IMG/VR virus record: IMGVR_UViG_3300042453_005552
Span: 1-25,671 of that record
Reading direction: 5' to 3' (one strand)
Length of the DNA stretch: 25,671 nt
DNA from: a virus
The notes beneath the pieces were generated by a model, which saw only the letters and a list, made by a program, of their open reading frames with translations, was not told the DNA's origin and did no database searches. This document shows positions 6,240 to 14,225 of the stretch, piece after piece (within the stretch, counting starts at the first letter, position 1; every line of letters begins with the position of its first letter). Made by a program: the position numbers and the translations under genes.

Positions 6240-7097
6240 TCAAGCGGCTTGGTCGTATTTGCGAGCCAGGTCGAGCAGTTTGTTTTTGATCCCCTTCCAA
6301 TCGCGGTCGGTCTCGCCCGTGATTTCGCCGAAGGCTTTATTTCGAAGCTCTCCCTTGTACCAACCTTTGGTCCAACCCAACCGGTAGAAGAGTCGGTTGA
6401 GTTCCGTTTCGCCAAGGCCAGCCCCCGGTCGGTCCCAGCAACTTTTGGTGCCGTCTTTCTTGGTGTAGTCCCAATCCGCGCATCGTTTGGTGTTCATCGC
6501 GAGCTCGGCCAGCCCCAAAACCATCATCAGGTATCCGACCACCTTGGTCTTGTTGAGCGTTCCGGCGAAGGCCCGGAATTCGATTCGGTTCTTACCCGCA
6601 GCCAGGTGCGTGAGGTTCAGCAGGTGGTAGCGATCCGCTTCGCATCGGTTCTTCGCGGCATCTTTGTCGCCGTATTGTTTGATCCGTTTGGTGTAGACCG
6701 TTTGTTCGCGTCGGCGTGTTCCGGTGCTGGCGAAGATCGCTTTCTCGTGGTTGCCGACCAAGGAGATCAACCGGGCCAAGGCGGCTGCGTCGCCGTTCCA
6801 TTCGATCGTAATGTGCAAGCCGCAGCTCGCGTTGACCTTCGCGTCGTGTTCGTTGATCTTGTCGATCGCGTCTTCGATTTGTTTGAGGCCTTCGTATCCC
6901 TTGAGTTTGGGGCTTACGAATTCGCATCCCTTGCGGTTCGGTGTTTCTGGTTTGATGCTCGCGTCGCGCTCTGCTCGCCATCCGGTGGGGAGCCAAGGTA
7001 CTTGGTATCCGTGGTGGTAGGGTCCGATCGGTGTGGTGTCGCTGTTTGGCAGGGTGGTCTCGAATTCGATTCCGAAGGCGATCTCGTTTGCGTTCAT
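6240..7097 (-). CDS. Amidoligase family enzyme (glutamate-cysteine-ligase-like fold)
   Basis: A 285-residue protein. ATG 7097 is chosen over 7190 because GGAGA precedes it, the leader matches the other two units, and the family signature starts right there. Visible motifs of the ATP-dependent carboxylate-amine ligase fold are GIEFE (9-13), RAERDASIK (41-49), GCEFVSP (57-63), CGLHIT (92-97), RYHLLNLT (156-163) and RIEFRAFAGTLN (171-182). These Glu, His and Arg residues are the expected metal/ATP-binding positions. Family members form amide or peptide bonds using ATP; the substrate is unknown. It stands alone in its transcription unit, without the amidotransferase or cyclotransferase partners often seen with amidoligases. 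A phage copy could modify a peptide, the wall or a protein. Confidence 0.85.
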   Translation of the reverse strand: MNANEIAFGIEFETTLPNSDTTPIGPYHHGYQVPWLPTGWRAERDASIKPETPNRKGCEFVSPKLKGYEGLKQIEDAIDKINEHDAKVNASCGLHITIEWNGDAAALARLISLVGNHEKAIFASTGTRRREQTVYTKRIKQYGDKDAAKNRCEADRYHLLNLTHLAAGKNRIEFRAFAGTLNKTKVVGYLMMVLGLAELAMNTKRCADWDYTKKDGTKSCWDRPGAGLGETELNRLFYRLGWTKGWYKGELRNKAFGEITGETDRDWKGIKNKLLDLARKYDQAA

Positions 7098-7262
7098 CTC
7101 TGTCTCTCCGTTTGGGTGGGGTGGGTTTGTCATTTGCGATCGCGGTTGCGTTCGCGTGTGACACATGAAGCCCTGCGGTTCGGAACACATCCAGCCGAGA
7201 AAGCATGTTTTTCAAGGTCTTTTCGCATGTTTTTCGGTCGCCCCACAAACGCCACGGTTGGG
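7098..7262 (-). promoter_or_regulatory. Leader/promoter repeat, copy C
   Basis: This is the upstream region of the amidoligase unit. On the minus strand it shows CGGCTGGATGTG, AACCGCAGGGCTTCATGTGT and, nearer the gene, AAACGGAGAGACAGAG before the ATG. It therefore resembles copies A and B. GCCCCACAAACGCCAC (7240-7255) is identical to 4086-4101 and is followed by a similar GGTTGGG. It lies in a 275-base divergent gap, so part of it may also serve the late operon that starts at 7373. Confidence 0.55.
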
Positions 7263-7372
7263 CCCGTGTGGGGGCCAAAAATCATGTGCCCAATGAGGCC
7301 AACATCGAAGAAACTCGCACCAGTGGGGCACGTGTTGGCCACCGTGCCAAACATCCAAGAAGGGAGCCTGGT
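7263..7372 (+). promoter_or_regulatory. Upstream region of the late operon
   Basis: These 110 bases precede the first late gene and, with copy C, form the divergent gap between the accessory and structural halves. TTGGGCCC/GGGGCCAA (7258-7280, one mismatch) and GGCAC/GTGCC (7327-7331 and 7344-7348) are imperfect inverted repeats. GTTGGCC occurs at 7334-7340, as in the gaps at 890 and 6093. I see no confident -35/-10 pair. A late promoter is expected here from gene layout. Confidence 0.35.
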
Positions 7373-7579
7373 ATGAGTAACGGAAAGAATCCGATCGACC
7401 CAAATCGCCTAACCCCAGAGCAGGCGGCGAAACTACTCTCGGCAGCAGCCAAGATTCGCGTTCCCGTAGAGCAAATACGGGAAGACCTCGAGGTAGGAGC
7501 TCCTCGCAATAACGATGGAACGATCAACTTGATGCATTACGCAGCATGGATGGTGAAGGAGATGGGCCGTGGCAACTGA
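7373..7579 (+). CDS. Small protein, probable small-terminase-like DNA-binding subunit
   Basis: A 68-residue protein starting at ATG 7373 with GGGAG just upstream. The order LTPEQAAKLL, a helix with RVPVEQI, then INLMHYAAWMVKEM parallels the N-terminal ~60 residues of the next protein (LRPSELCRLL, NERQLHRHRTRAG, FVDLLRYVAWLIEV). The two look like copies of one small helix-turn-helix module. Its place immediately before the large terminase fits a packaging-site recognition subunit. It is shorter than typical small terminases (usually over 100 residues), so the call is tentative. It overlaps the next gene by 11 bases. Confidence 0.5.
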   Translation: MSNGKNPIDPNRLTPEQAAKLLSAAAKIRVPVEQIREDLEVGAPRNNDGTINLMHYAAWMVKEMGRGN

Positions 7580-9836
7580 CCCCAGAAAACTAAGACCCAG
7601 CGAATTGTGCCGGTTGCTGAACTCGACGCCGCTAGGTGAAGTCATCAACGAACGGCAACTACATCGTCATCGAACTCGCGCCGGCATGCGTATTGGTGAC
7701 GCTCGCTTCGTTGATCTTTTGCGTTATGTCGCGTGGCTCATCGAGGTTCGACACGCACCGCGAGAGGAGTCCGAAGGCGATCCCTACGAAAAGCTCAAAG
7801 ACCGTGCGCGAGCGAGAAACGTCGCAATCGCGCTTGCGGGCCGAGACATTGGCGAGCTTCCGTCTGTCGCTGATCCAGAGCGAAAGGCTCGCGCTGCGAG
7901 AGATTTTCGCTTTTTCTGTGAGTCGTATTTTCCATTGACGTTTCATCTCAACTGGTCCGACGACCATCTCAAGGTGATCAATCGCATCGAGCAAGCCGTC
8001 ATGAGCGGCGGTCTGTTCTCAATGGCGATGCCACGTGGTTCAGGTAAGACCACGATCTGTGAATGCGCATGCATCTGGGCTGCGCTCAATGGCCACCGAG
8101 AATTCGTTTGCCTCATTGGCAGCGATGAAGGGCACGCAATGGACATGCTCGATTCCATCAAGATGGAACTCGATGGCAACGAACTTCTGCTGGCGGACTA
8201 TCCCGAGGTGGTATTTCCAATCCAAGCTCTCGATGGAATTGCCAATCGCTGCAATGGCCAGCTTTATCAAGGACATCGTACGCACATCGGCTGGACAGCA
8301 CGAGAGATTGTGCTACCCACCATGCCTGGTAGTGTGGGCAGCGGAGCGATCGTAAAGGTGGCTGGTATCACCGGTCGAATTCGCGGGATGAAATACAAAC
8401 GGGCAGATGGCAGAACGGTGCGACCAACCTTGGTTGTGATCGACGACCCGCAAACCGATGAATCGGCTCGTTCGCTTTCCCAGTGCGCAACGCGCGAGAG
8501 CATTCTTGCCGGTGCGATTCTCGGGCTGGCCGGCCCGGGAAAGAAAATCTCTGGGATCATGCCGTGCACGGTGATTCGTCCAGGAGACATGGCTGACAAC
8601 ATTCTCTCGCGAGAAAAACATCCCGAATGGAACGGAGAACGAACACGGATGGTTTATTCGTTTCCCAGCGACGAAAAGCTCTGGCTGCGATACGGTGAAC
8701 TGCGAGCCGAGAGCCTTCGCATGTACGGTGACATGCGACTAGCCACGGAGTTCTATTCGTCCCATCGATCGGCCATGGACGACGGAGCACAGATCGCTTG
8801 GCCCGAGCGATTCAACCACGATGAACTCTCTGCTATCCAGCATGCGATGAACCTCAAACTGCAGGATGAGGCAGCGTTCTTCGCTGAGTACCAGAACGAA
8901 CCGTTGCCTGAGGTCAAAGCAAGCGATAACGAACTGACGACGGATCAGATTGCTGGGAAGCTCAATCGTATCGAGCGGCAGTTGGTTCCGATCGGTGCGA
9001 ACCATCTAACCATGTTTATCGATGTGCAGGCGACACTACTGTTCTATTCGGTCATTGCTTGGGAAGACGATTTCACTGGGTATCTAGTGGACTATGGGAC
9101 CTATCCAGACCAGAGACGGACGTACTTTACGCTGCGAGATGCTCGAGCAACGCTTGCACAGGCAACCAAAGCAGGTGGACTGGAAGGCTGCATCTACGCT
9201 GGCCTGGAGCGTCTCACGGCGGATTGCCTTTCCCGAGAATGGAGGCGTGACGATGGAGCCATGCTACGCATCGAAAAGTGTTTGATTGACGCCAACTGGG
9301 GCTCGTCAACGGACGTTGTCTATCAGTTCTGTCGCCAAAGCCAATTCGCTGGACTCGTCATGCCGAGCCACGGGCGATTCGTGGGAGCGTCCAGTCAACC
9401 GTTTTCGGAATATAAGCGAAAGCCCGGTGACCGAGTTGGCCACAATTGGCGTATTCCGAACGTGCATGGCAAGCGAGCGGTCCGGCACGTTGTCTACGAC
9501 ACCAACTTCTGGAAAACATTCATCCATGCCCGTTTGGCCGTGGCGATGGGAGACCGTGGCTGCCTGTCGCACTTCGGGGACACACCGGAAACCCATCGGC
9601 TCTTGGCGGAACACCTATCGGCTGAGTATCGCGTTCGAACCGAAGGTCGAGGAAGGATTGTCGACGAATGGAAGCAGAGACCCGAGCGCGGTGACAATCA
9701 CTGGTTCGATTGCGTCGTCGGCTGCGCGGTTGCAGCATCGATGCAAGGCGTCTCTTTGCCGGGTGCAGATAATCTGGTTTCCAAGAGGCAAGGACGGGTG
9801 AGCTTTGCTGAGTTGCAACGGAGGCGTGGCCGATGA
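7569..9836 (+). CDS. Terminase large subunit (DNA packaging ATPase/nuclease) with N-terminal DNA-binding extension
   Basis: A 755-residue protein. The start is GTG 7569 with AAGGAGATGG upstream. Residues ~8-62 are a small helix-turn-helix-like module. Residues ~110-450 are the ATPase, with Walker A PRGSGKTT (155-162) and Walker B TLVVIDD (287-293). Residues ~475-740 are the RNase H-like nuclease, with acidic positions in TMFIDVQ (D485), CLIDANWG (D574) and HWFDCVVG near the end. Large terminases sit on the portal, cut concatemeric DNA and pump it into the prohead. It is longer than the usual 450-650 residues because of the N-terminal module. It is coupled to the upstream gene by an 11-base overlap and to the next by ATGA. 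Confidence 0.93.
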   Translation: MATDPRKLRPSELCRLLNSTPLGEVINERQLHRHRTRAGMRIGDARFVDLLRYVAWLIEVRHAPREESEGDPYEKLKDRARARNVAIALAGRDIGELPSVADPERKARAARDFRFFCESYFPLTFHLNWSDDHLKVINRIEQAVMSGGLFSMAMPRGSGKTTICECACIWAALNGHREFVCLIGSDEGHAMDMLDSIKMELDGNELLLADYPEVVFPIQALDGIANRCNGQLYQGHRTHIGWTAREIVLPTMPGSVGSGAIVKVAGITGRIRGMKYKRADGRTVRPTLVVIDDPQTDESARSLSQCATRESILAGAILGLAGPGKKISGIMPCTVIRPGDMADNILSREKHPEWNGERTRMVYSFPSDEKLWLRYGELRAESLRMYGDMRLATEFYSSHRSAMDDGAQIAWPERFNHDELSAIQHAMNLKLQDEAAFFAEYQNEPLPEVKASDNELTTDQIAGKLNRIERQLVPIGANHLTMFIDVQATLLFYSVIAWEDDFTGYLVDYGTYPDQRRTYFTLRDARATLAQATKAGGLEGCIYAGLERLTADCLSREWRRDDGAMLRIEKCLIDANWGSSTDVVYQFCRQSQFAGLVMPSHGRFVGASSQPFSEYKRKPGDRVGHNWRIPNVHGKRAVRHVVYDTNFWKTFIHARLAVAMGDRGCLSHFGDTPETHRLLAEHLSAEYRVRTEGRGRIVDEWKQRPERGDNHWFDCVVGCAVAASMQGVSLPGADNLVSKRQGRVSFAELQRRRGR

Positions 9837-10021
9837 AGCAAGAGAAACCAGGTCCCCAGGAACGCGGAATCCAATGCCCCCAGTGCGGTTGCCGTCACTT
9901 CTACACCACGCACACAGAGCCTCTTAAGGATGGCCGCATCCGCCGACGGAAACAGTGTCGGCATTGCGGCAGACGAATCGTCACCTACGAAACAACACCG
10001 ACACAGCAGAAAAATTGCTAG
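9833..10021 (+). CDS. Small zinc-ribbon protein
   Basis: A 62-residue protein that starts in an ATGA overlap with the terminase stop. Two CxxC knuckles (C15/C18 in CPQCGC and C42/C45 in CRHCGR) are separated by ~24 residues with a basic turn, the geometry of a zinc ribbon, and RIVTYE follows. It resembles transcription-factor-type ribbons such as those in NrdR or in phage Ogr-like activators, but is too small to assign. Its position among packaging genes suggests a late-gene regulator or a terminase/portal accessory. Confidence 0.7.
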   Translation: MKQEKPGPQERGIQCPQCGCRHFYTTHTEPLKDGRIRRRKQCRHCGRRIVTYETTPTQQKNC

Positions 10022-10127
10022 ATGTAGCAGGATCTTGCTGAATCTCTTCTTTCTTTCGTCATCAAGTCGGCTCACCGGGTAGGTCTCCAAATAGACGGGC
10101 ACTTCGCCTGTTTCACTGGAGTAACCG

Positions 10128-10325
10128 ATGGCTGAAGAACTCGACGACACCATTCGCCAAAACGCGCAAGGCCCAGCGAAAGCAGCGGGCGACGCTGGCA
10201 GTGTGGAACAGCACAAGCTGACCGACCAAATCGAAGCCGACCGCTATCTAGCCTCAAAACAAGCCGCGAAATCGAAGCGTCGTGGCTTGGTCTTCAACAA
10301 GATTGTTCCACCGGGGGCCGAGTAA
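10128..10325 (+). CDS. Small conserved protein between terminase and portal (gpW position)
   Basis: A 65-residue, charged, helical protein (QHKLTDQIEADRYLASKQAA, then a basic KSKRRGL and a Pro-Pro-Gly end). Small proteins of this type occur just before the portal gene in many lambda-like prophages, the position held by the head-joining protein gpW in lambda. Whether it is a gpW homologue cannot be said by eye. It lies two bases before the portal gene and 106 bases after the zinc-ribbon gene. Confidence 0.6.
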   Translation: MAEELDDTIRQNAQGPAKAAGDAGSVEQHKLTDQIEADRYLASKQAAKSKRRGLVFNKIVPPGAE

Positions 10326-10327
10326 CC

Positions 10328-11785
10328 GTGTTGTCCTGGATTTCCAATTGGTGGTCGCAAAAGCCTGTGCGAGGTTTTAAGCCAAGCACAGTTCGAGTCG
10401 TGCGCGCACGCTACGACGCTGCTGTGACCACCGACGATAATCGACGCCATTGGGCTAATGCCGATGGGCTCTCGCCCAATGCATCCAATAGCGCCGCTGT
10501 TCGCCGGATTCTCAGGAACCGTGCTCGTTATGAAACGGCCAACAACTCGTATGCTCGAGGCATCGTACTGACACTCGCGCATGACGTGGTGGGTACCGGC
10601 CCCCGGTTGCAATTGCTCACTAGCGATCCTGATGCCAATCGTCGTATCGAGCAGGCATTCATGCAGTGGGCCCGTTCGGTGCATCTCGCCGAGAAACTCC
10701 GTACGATGCGGATGGCACGCGCCACGGATGGCGAATCTTTCGCAATCCTCACGAACAATCCGCGCCTCAATACGGAGGTCCAACTCGACCTTCGCCTCGT
10801 CGAGGCAGACCAGGTCACGACGCCCGATCTCGACCGACTTTCCACCATTGCCGTGGACGGCATCGTCTTTGATTCCTCAGGGAATCCGATCGAGTATCAC
10901 ATCCTTCGCAATCACCCAGGTGACAGCTTTTACTCGGCTCGCAGCGACTATGACCGCATCCCCGCAGATGCGGTGTTGCACTGGTTCCGAGCTGATCGCC
11001 CCGGTCAAACGCGCGGTATTCCGGACATCATGCCGGCACTGCCGCTCTTCGCACAACTTCGCCGATTCACCCTTGCTGTTCTGGCAGCTGCCGAGACCGC
11101 GGCCGACTTCGCGGGAATCCTCTACACCGATGCACCTGCCAACGGGGAAGCCGATGCAGCCGAGCCTTTCGAGCCGATCGAGCTTGAGAAGCGAGCATTG
11201 GTGACGATGCCCGGTGGTTGGAAGATGGCCCAGATGCAAGCCGAACAACCATCGACGACCTATGGTGAGTTCAAGCACGAGTTGCTTAACGAAATTGCTC
11301 GCTGTTTGAACATGCCGTTCAACATCGCGGCGGGTAACAGCTCGGGCTACAACTACGCTTCTGGTCGCCTGGACCATCAAACCTATTACAAGGCGATCCG
11401 AGTAGAGCAATCGCATCTTGAACGAGCCGTTCTCGATCGCCTTCTTGCTGCTTGGCTCGACGAAGCCGCTCTTCTGCCTGGATTGCTTCCAACCGGACTT
11501 GGTCCATTTGCTCAGTGGCCACACCAATGGTTTTGGGACGGTCATGAGCATGTGGATCCAGCCAAGGAAGCCAACGCACAGGCCACGCGATTAGCTAGTC
11601 ACACCACCACCTTGGCTGATGAATACGCCAAGCGAGGCCAAGACTGGGAAACACAGCTTCGCCAGCGAGCTAAGGAAATCGCACTTATGTCGGAGCTTGG
11701 TCTAGCGACCGAGTCCGTTACTCCCACCACGAATCAGGATAACGCCGATGTCCAAGACGAAGAGGTCCCTGCCGATGACGCTTAA
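10328..11785 (+). CDS. Phage portal protein (lambda-type)
   Basis: A 485-residue protein. The start is GTG 10328, two bases after the previous stop. The pattern RRILRNRARYETANNSYARG near residues 58-77, TLAHDVVGTGPRLQ, a Trp-Phe-Arg-Pro-type segment (VLHWFRADRPGQTRGIP), and a late MPFNIAAGNSSGYNYASGR block are typical of the lambda gpB-like portal family. The portal forms the dodecameric ring at the capsid vertex through which DNA passes, docks the terminase and nucleates head assembly. The acidic C-terminus (last ~20 residues) overlaps the start of the protease-capsid gene. Confidence 0.92.
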   Translation: MLSWISNWWSQKPVRGFKPSTVRVVRARYDAAVTTDDNRRHWANADGLSPNASNSAAVRRILRNRARYETANNSYARGIVLTLAHDVVGTGPRLQLLTSDPDANRRIEQAFMQWARSVHLAEKLRTMRMARATDGESFAILTNNPRLNTEVQLDLRLVEADQVTTPDLDRLSTIAVDGIVFDSSGNPIEYHILRNHPGDSFYSARSDYDRIPADAVLHWFRADRPGQTRGIPDIMPALPLFAQLRRFTLAVLAAAETAADFAGILYTDAPANGEADAAEPFEPIELEKRALVTMPGGWKMAQMQAEQPSTTYGEFKHELLNEIARCLNMPFNIAAGNSSGYNYASGRLDHQTYYKAIRVEQSHLERAVLDRLLAAWLDEAALLPGLLPTGLGPFAQWPHQWFWDGHEHVDPAKEANAQATRLASHTTTLADEYAKRGQDWETQLRQRAKEIALMSELGLATESVTPTTNQDNADVQDEEVPADDA

Positions 11786-13778
11786 GCCCCAGCAAAACCA
11801 AAGCCAACTGAGTATTTCCGCAACGGCTGTCTTCGACATCGATGCGGCAGTCGACGGTTCGTCCGCAGCGTCGCTCCCTAAGTTTCGCATGGTCGCCTAC
11901 ACCGGTGGCCCGATGCGAGTCGCTGGTTGGCGTTACCCAGTCATCATCGATCTGGCCGGCCTATCGATCCCATCGCAGGCCAGGCCGATCCGTTTCGGTC
12001 ACGATCCTCTCTCGGGTGTCGGCCATACCGATGCGATCCGAGTTGAAGGTGGACAATTGATCGCCACCGGGATCGTCTCTCGCGATACACCGGCAGCACG
12101 AGAAGTCGTGGTGAGTTCCAAGAACGGATTCCCCTGGCAGGCCTCAGTCGGCGCTGGCGTTGATGAATTCGAATTCGTCAAGGATGGGCAAAAGGTCACC
12201 GTCAACGGGACGCAGTACAGCGGTCCGGTAAACGTAGTCCGCAAGTCCTCGCTTGGTGAAATCAGTTTCGTAGACCTTGGTGCCGACGGAGCAACGAGCG
12301 CGAGTGTCGCAGCTCAGGCATCTGCAACCCCTGGAGAACCAGACATGGACGATTCGCAAACCCAAACTCAAGACGATCCCAACGCAGCTCCTGTTGCACC
12401 GGTCGTTCCCAATCCGGCAACACCGGAACCTGTAACCACGCAGCCTGAGGTCAACGCAGCAATCGAAGCGATGCGTGCTGCTCATGCAACCGAGCTCGAT
12501 CGTATCGCCGGGATTCGGCGTATCTACAACGGTGCACTCCCAAGCTTAGAAGCTCGTGCGATCCGTGAAGGCTGGAACCTGGAAAAGGCCGAGCTCGAAA
12601 AGATCCGAGCCACGCGCCCCGCAGTTCCTGCCATCCATGTGCAGAACAACACGATCAACGCACCCGTTCTGGAGGCAGCTTGCTTCCTAGCAGCCGGCCT
12701 CTCCAACGTCGAAGAAGTGGCCGATGAGCAATCGCTCGATCTGGCAGCCCGGCGATTCCGAGGCGGGATCGGGCTGCAAGAGCTGCTCCTCGAAGCCGCC
12801 TGGGCGAATGGATACTCCGGACGCAACTTCCGCGATCACCGCGCCGTGATGCGAGCCGCATTCGGTAACTCCATCGAAGCCAGCTCGGTGAGCAACATCG
12901 ACATCGGTGGGATTCTCTCCAACGTAGCCAACAAGTTTCTCTTGGACGGGTTCTACAGCGTCGAGCGAGTTTGGCGAAACATCTGTGCGGTTCGAAACGT
13001 CTCGGACTTCAAGACCGTTACCAGCTACCGGCTCATCGGTAAGGACCAATACGAACTGGTTGCACCAGGGGGTGAGCTCAAGCACGGCAACCTTGGCAAC
13101 GAAAGTTACACCAACCGAGCCGACACCTATGGCTTGATGATGGCCATCGATCGACGCGACATCATCAACGACGATCTCGGTGCGATCACGACGGTACCAA
13201 GGAAGCTTGGACGAGGTTCGGGTCTGAAGATCAACGATGTGTTCTGGACGGTGTTCATGAACAACGCGGCATTCTTCACGGTAGGAAACAAGAATTTCCT
13301 ATCGGGGACCGACACGGTACTCTCGATCGACGGATTGACCAAGGCCGAAGTTGCCTACTACGACCTGGTTGATTCCGATGGCAAGCCGATTGGGACCATG
13401 CCAGCGATCGTTCTTGTTCCCACCGCGCTTGCTGCGATTGGAACACAGCTCTACAAGTCGCTGGAGATGCGAGATAACACGGCCAACGCACGGATGCCCA
13501 TCTCGAACCCGCACGTCGGTAAGTTCCGAGTCGAGGTCAGCCGGTACTTGGCCAACGCCCTCTACACCGGCAATTCGTCGAAGGCTTGGTACCTAATCAC
13601 CGATCCGAATGATCTGCCCCTGATCGAGGTCGCGTTCCTGAACGGCCAAGAAGCTCCAACGATCGAGACCGCCGATGCAGACTTCAATGTACTCGGTGTC
13701 CAGATGCGTGGTTACCACGACTTCGGTTGTGCGTTGCAAGATCCACGCGCAGCCATCAAGTGCAAGGGTGAGGCATAA
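11748..13778 (+). CDS. Fused prohead protease, scaffold-like linker and major capsid protein
   Basis: A 676-residue protein. The start is ATG 11748 (AGGA upstream); ATG 11775 (AGAGG upstream) is an equally good choice and would remove nine residues. Residues ~20-195 look like an HK97/Mu-type prohead serine protease, with candidate catalytic H85 in RFGHDPLSG and S133 in WQASVGAG. Residues ~200-235 are a Pro/Thr/Gln-rich linker, followed by a helical, scaffold-like stretch to ~300. Residues ~370-676 look like a Mu gpT-like major capsid (SNIDIGGILSNVANKFLLDG, then YGLMMAIDRRDIINDDL). Usually protease and capsid are separate genes. Autocleavage around residues 190-380 would release the shell subunit. 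It overlaps the portal gene by 38 bases. Confidence 0.88.
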   Translation: MSKTKRSLPMTLKPQQNQSQLSISATAVFDIDAAVDGSSAASLPKFRMVAYTGGPMRVAGWRYPVIIDLAGLSIPSQARPIRFGHDPLSGVGHTDAIRVEGGQLIATGIVSRDTPAAREVVVSSKNGFPWQASVGAGVDEFEFVKDGQKVTVNGTQYSGPVNVVRKSSLGEISFVDLGADGATSASVAAQASATPGEPDMDDSQTQTQDDPNAAPVAPVVPNPATPEPVTTQPEVNAAIEAMRAAHATELDRIAGIRRIYNGALPSLEARAIREGWNLEKAELEKIRATRPAVPAIHVQNNTINAPVLEAACFLAAGLSNVEEVADEQSLDLAARRFRGGIGLQELLLEAAWANGYSGRNFRDHRAVMRAAFGNSIEASSVSNIDIGGILSNVANKFLLDGFYSVERVWRNICAVRNVSDFKTVTSYRLIGKDQYELVAPGGELKHGNLGNESYTNRADTYGLMMAIDRRDIINDDLGAITTVPRKLGRGSGLKINDVFWTVFMNNAAFFTVGNKNFLSGTDTVLSIDGLTKAEVAYYDLVDSDGKPIGTMPAIVLVPTALAAIGTQLYKSLEMRDNTANARMPISNPHVGKFRVEVSRYLANALYTGNSSKAWYLITDPNDLPLIEVAFLNGQEAPTIETADADFNVLGVQMRGYHDFGCALQDPRAAIKCKGEA

Positions 13779-13838
13779 ACCTCGCTCGGCACGTCGTTCA
13801 TTCCTTCATCCGATCCACCAATTGAGGTTTAGCCAATC

Positions 13839-14168
13839 ATGCCACAGGCAACGTTCATTCAAGAAGGTCACTACATCGATCACACACCCGCAGGCGCGAT
13901 TGCCTCCGGGGATGTGGTGGTCCAAGGGGATCTCGTCGGCGTTACTGTTCGTCCGCTAGCAGCTGGCGAACTGGGCTCGCTCGCAGTCGATGGGATTTTC
14001 GACTTCAACAAAAACACCGGTGTCGCGTTCACAGTCGGGACCATCCTGTACTGGGACGATACCAACAACGTCGTAACGACAACCTCTGCAGGGAATAAGT
14101 CGATCGGTAAGGTGGTTCGCGCTGCGGCCTCCGCAGATACCACCGTTCGAATTCGACTCAGTCAGTAA
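13839..14168 (+). CDS. DUF2190-like capsid decoration protein
   Basis: A 109-residue, beta-rich protein with the DUF2190 pattern: an early GHYIDHTPAGAIASGDVVV, then VGVTVRPLAAGELGSLAV, a FNK-containing turn and a closing IGKVVRAAASADTTVRIRL. Family members bind the outside of the capsid shell as cement or decoration. Its place 60 bases after the capsid gene agrees. The start is ATG 13839 with GAGG 11 bases upstream. Confidence 0.85.
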   Translation: MPQATFIQEGHYIDHTPAGAIASGDVVVQGDLVGVTVRPLAAGELGSLAVDGIFDFNKNTGVAFTVGTILYWDDTNNVVTTTSAGNKSIGKVVRAAASADTTVRIRLSQ

Positions 14169-14225
14169 TCCATTATTGGGTTCACATTTCCACACTTTGA
14201 ATCTCATTCATTCGCAGGAATCACT

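Noticed and set aside
7258-7280. TTGGGCCC/GGGGCCAA hairpin as a terminator
   Set aside because: The T-run needed would have to follow the stem; on both strands it does not. It may be an operator-like element instead.
2433-7376. Plus-strand open frame of 1647 codons
   Set aside because: It lies antisense to ten well-supported minus-strand genes that have ribosome-binding sites, coupled stops and starts and recognisable families. Its translation is Val/Leu/Arg/Asp-rich with no domain. The phasing behind it is kept as a finding.
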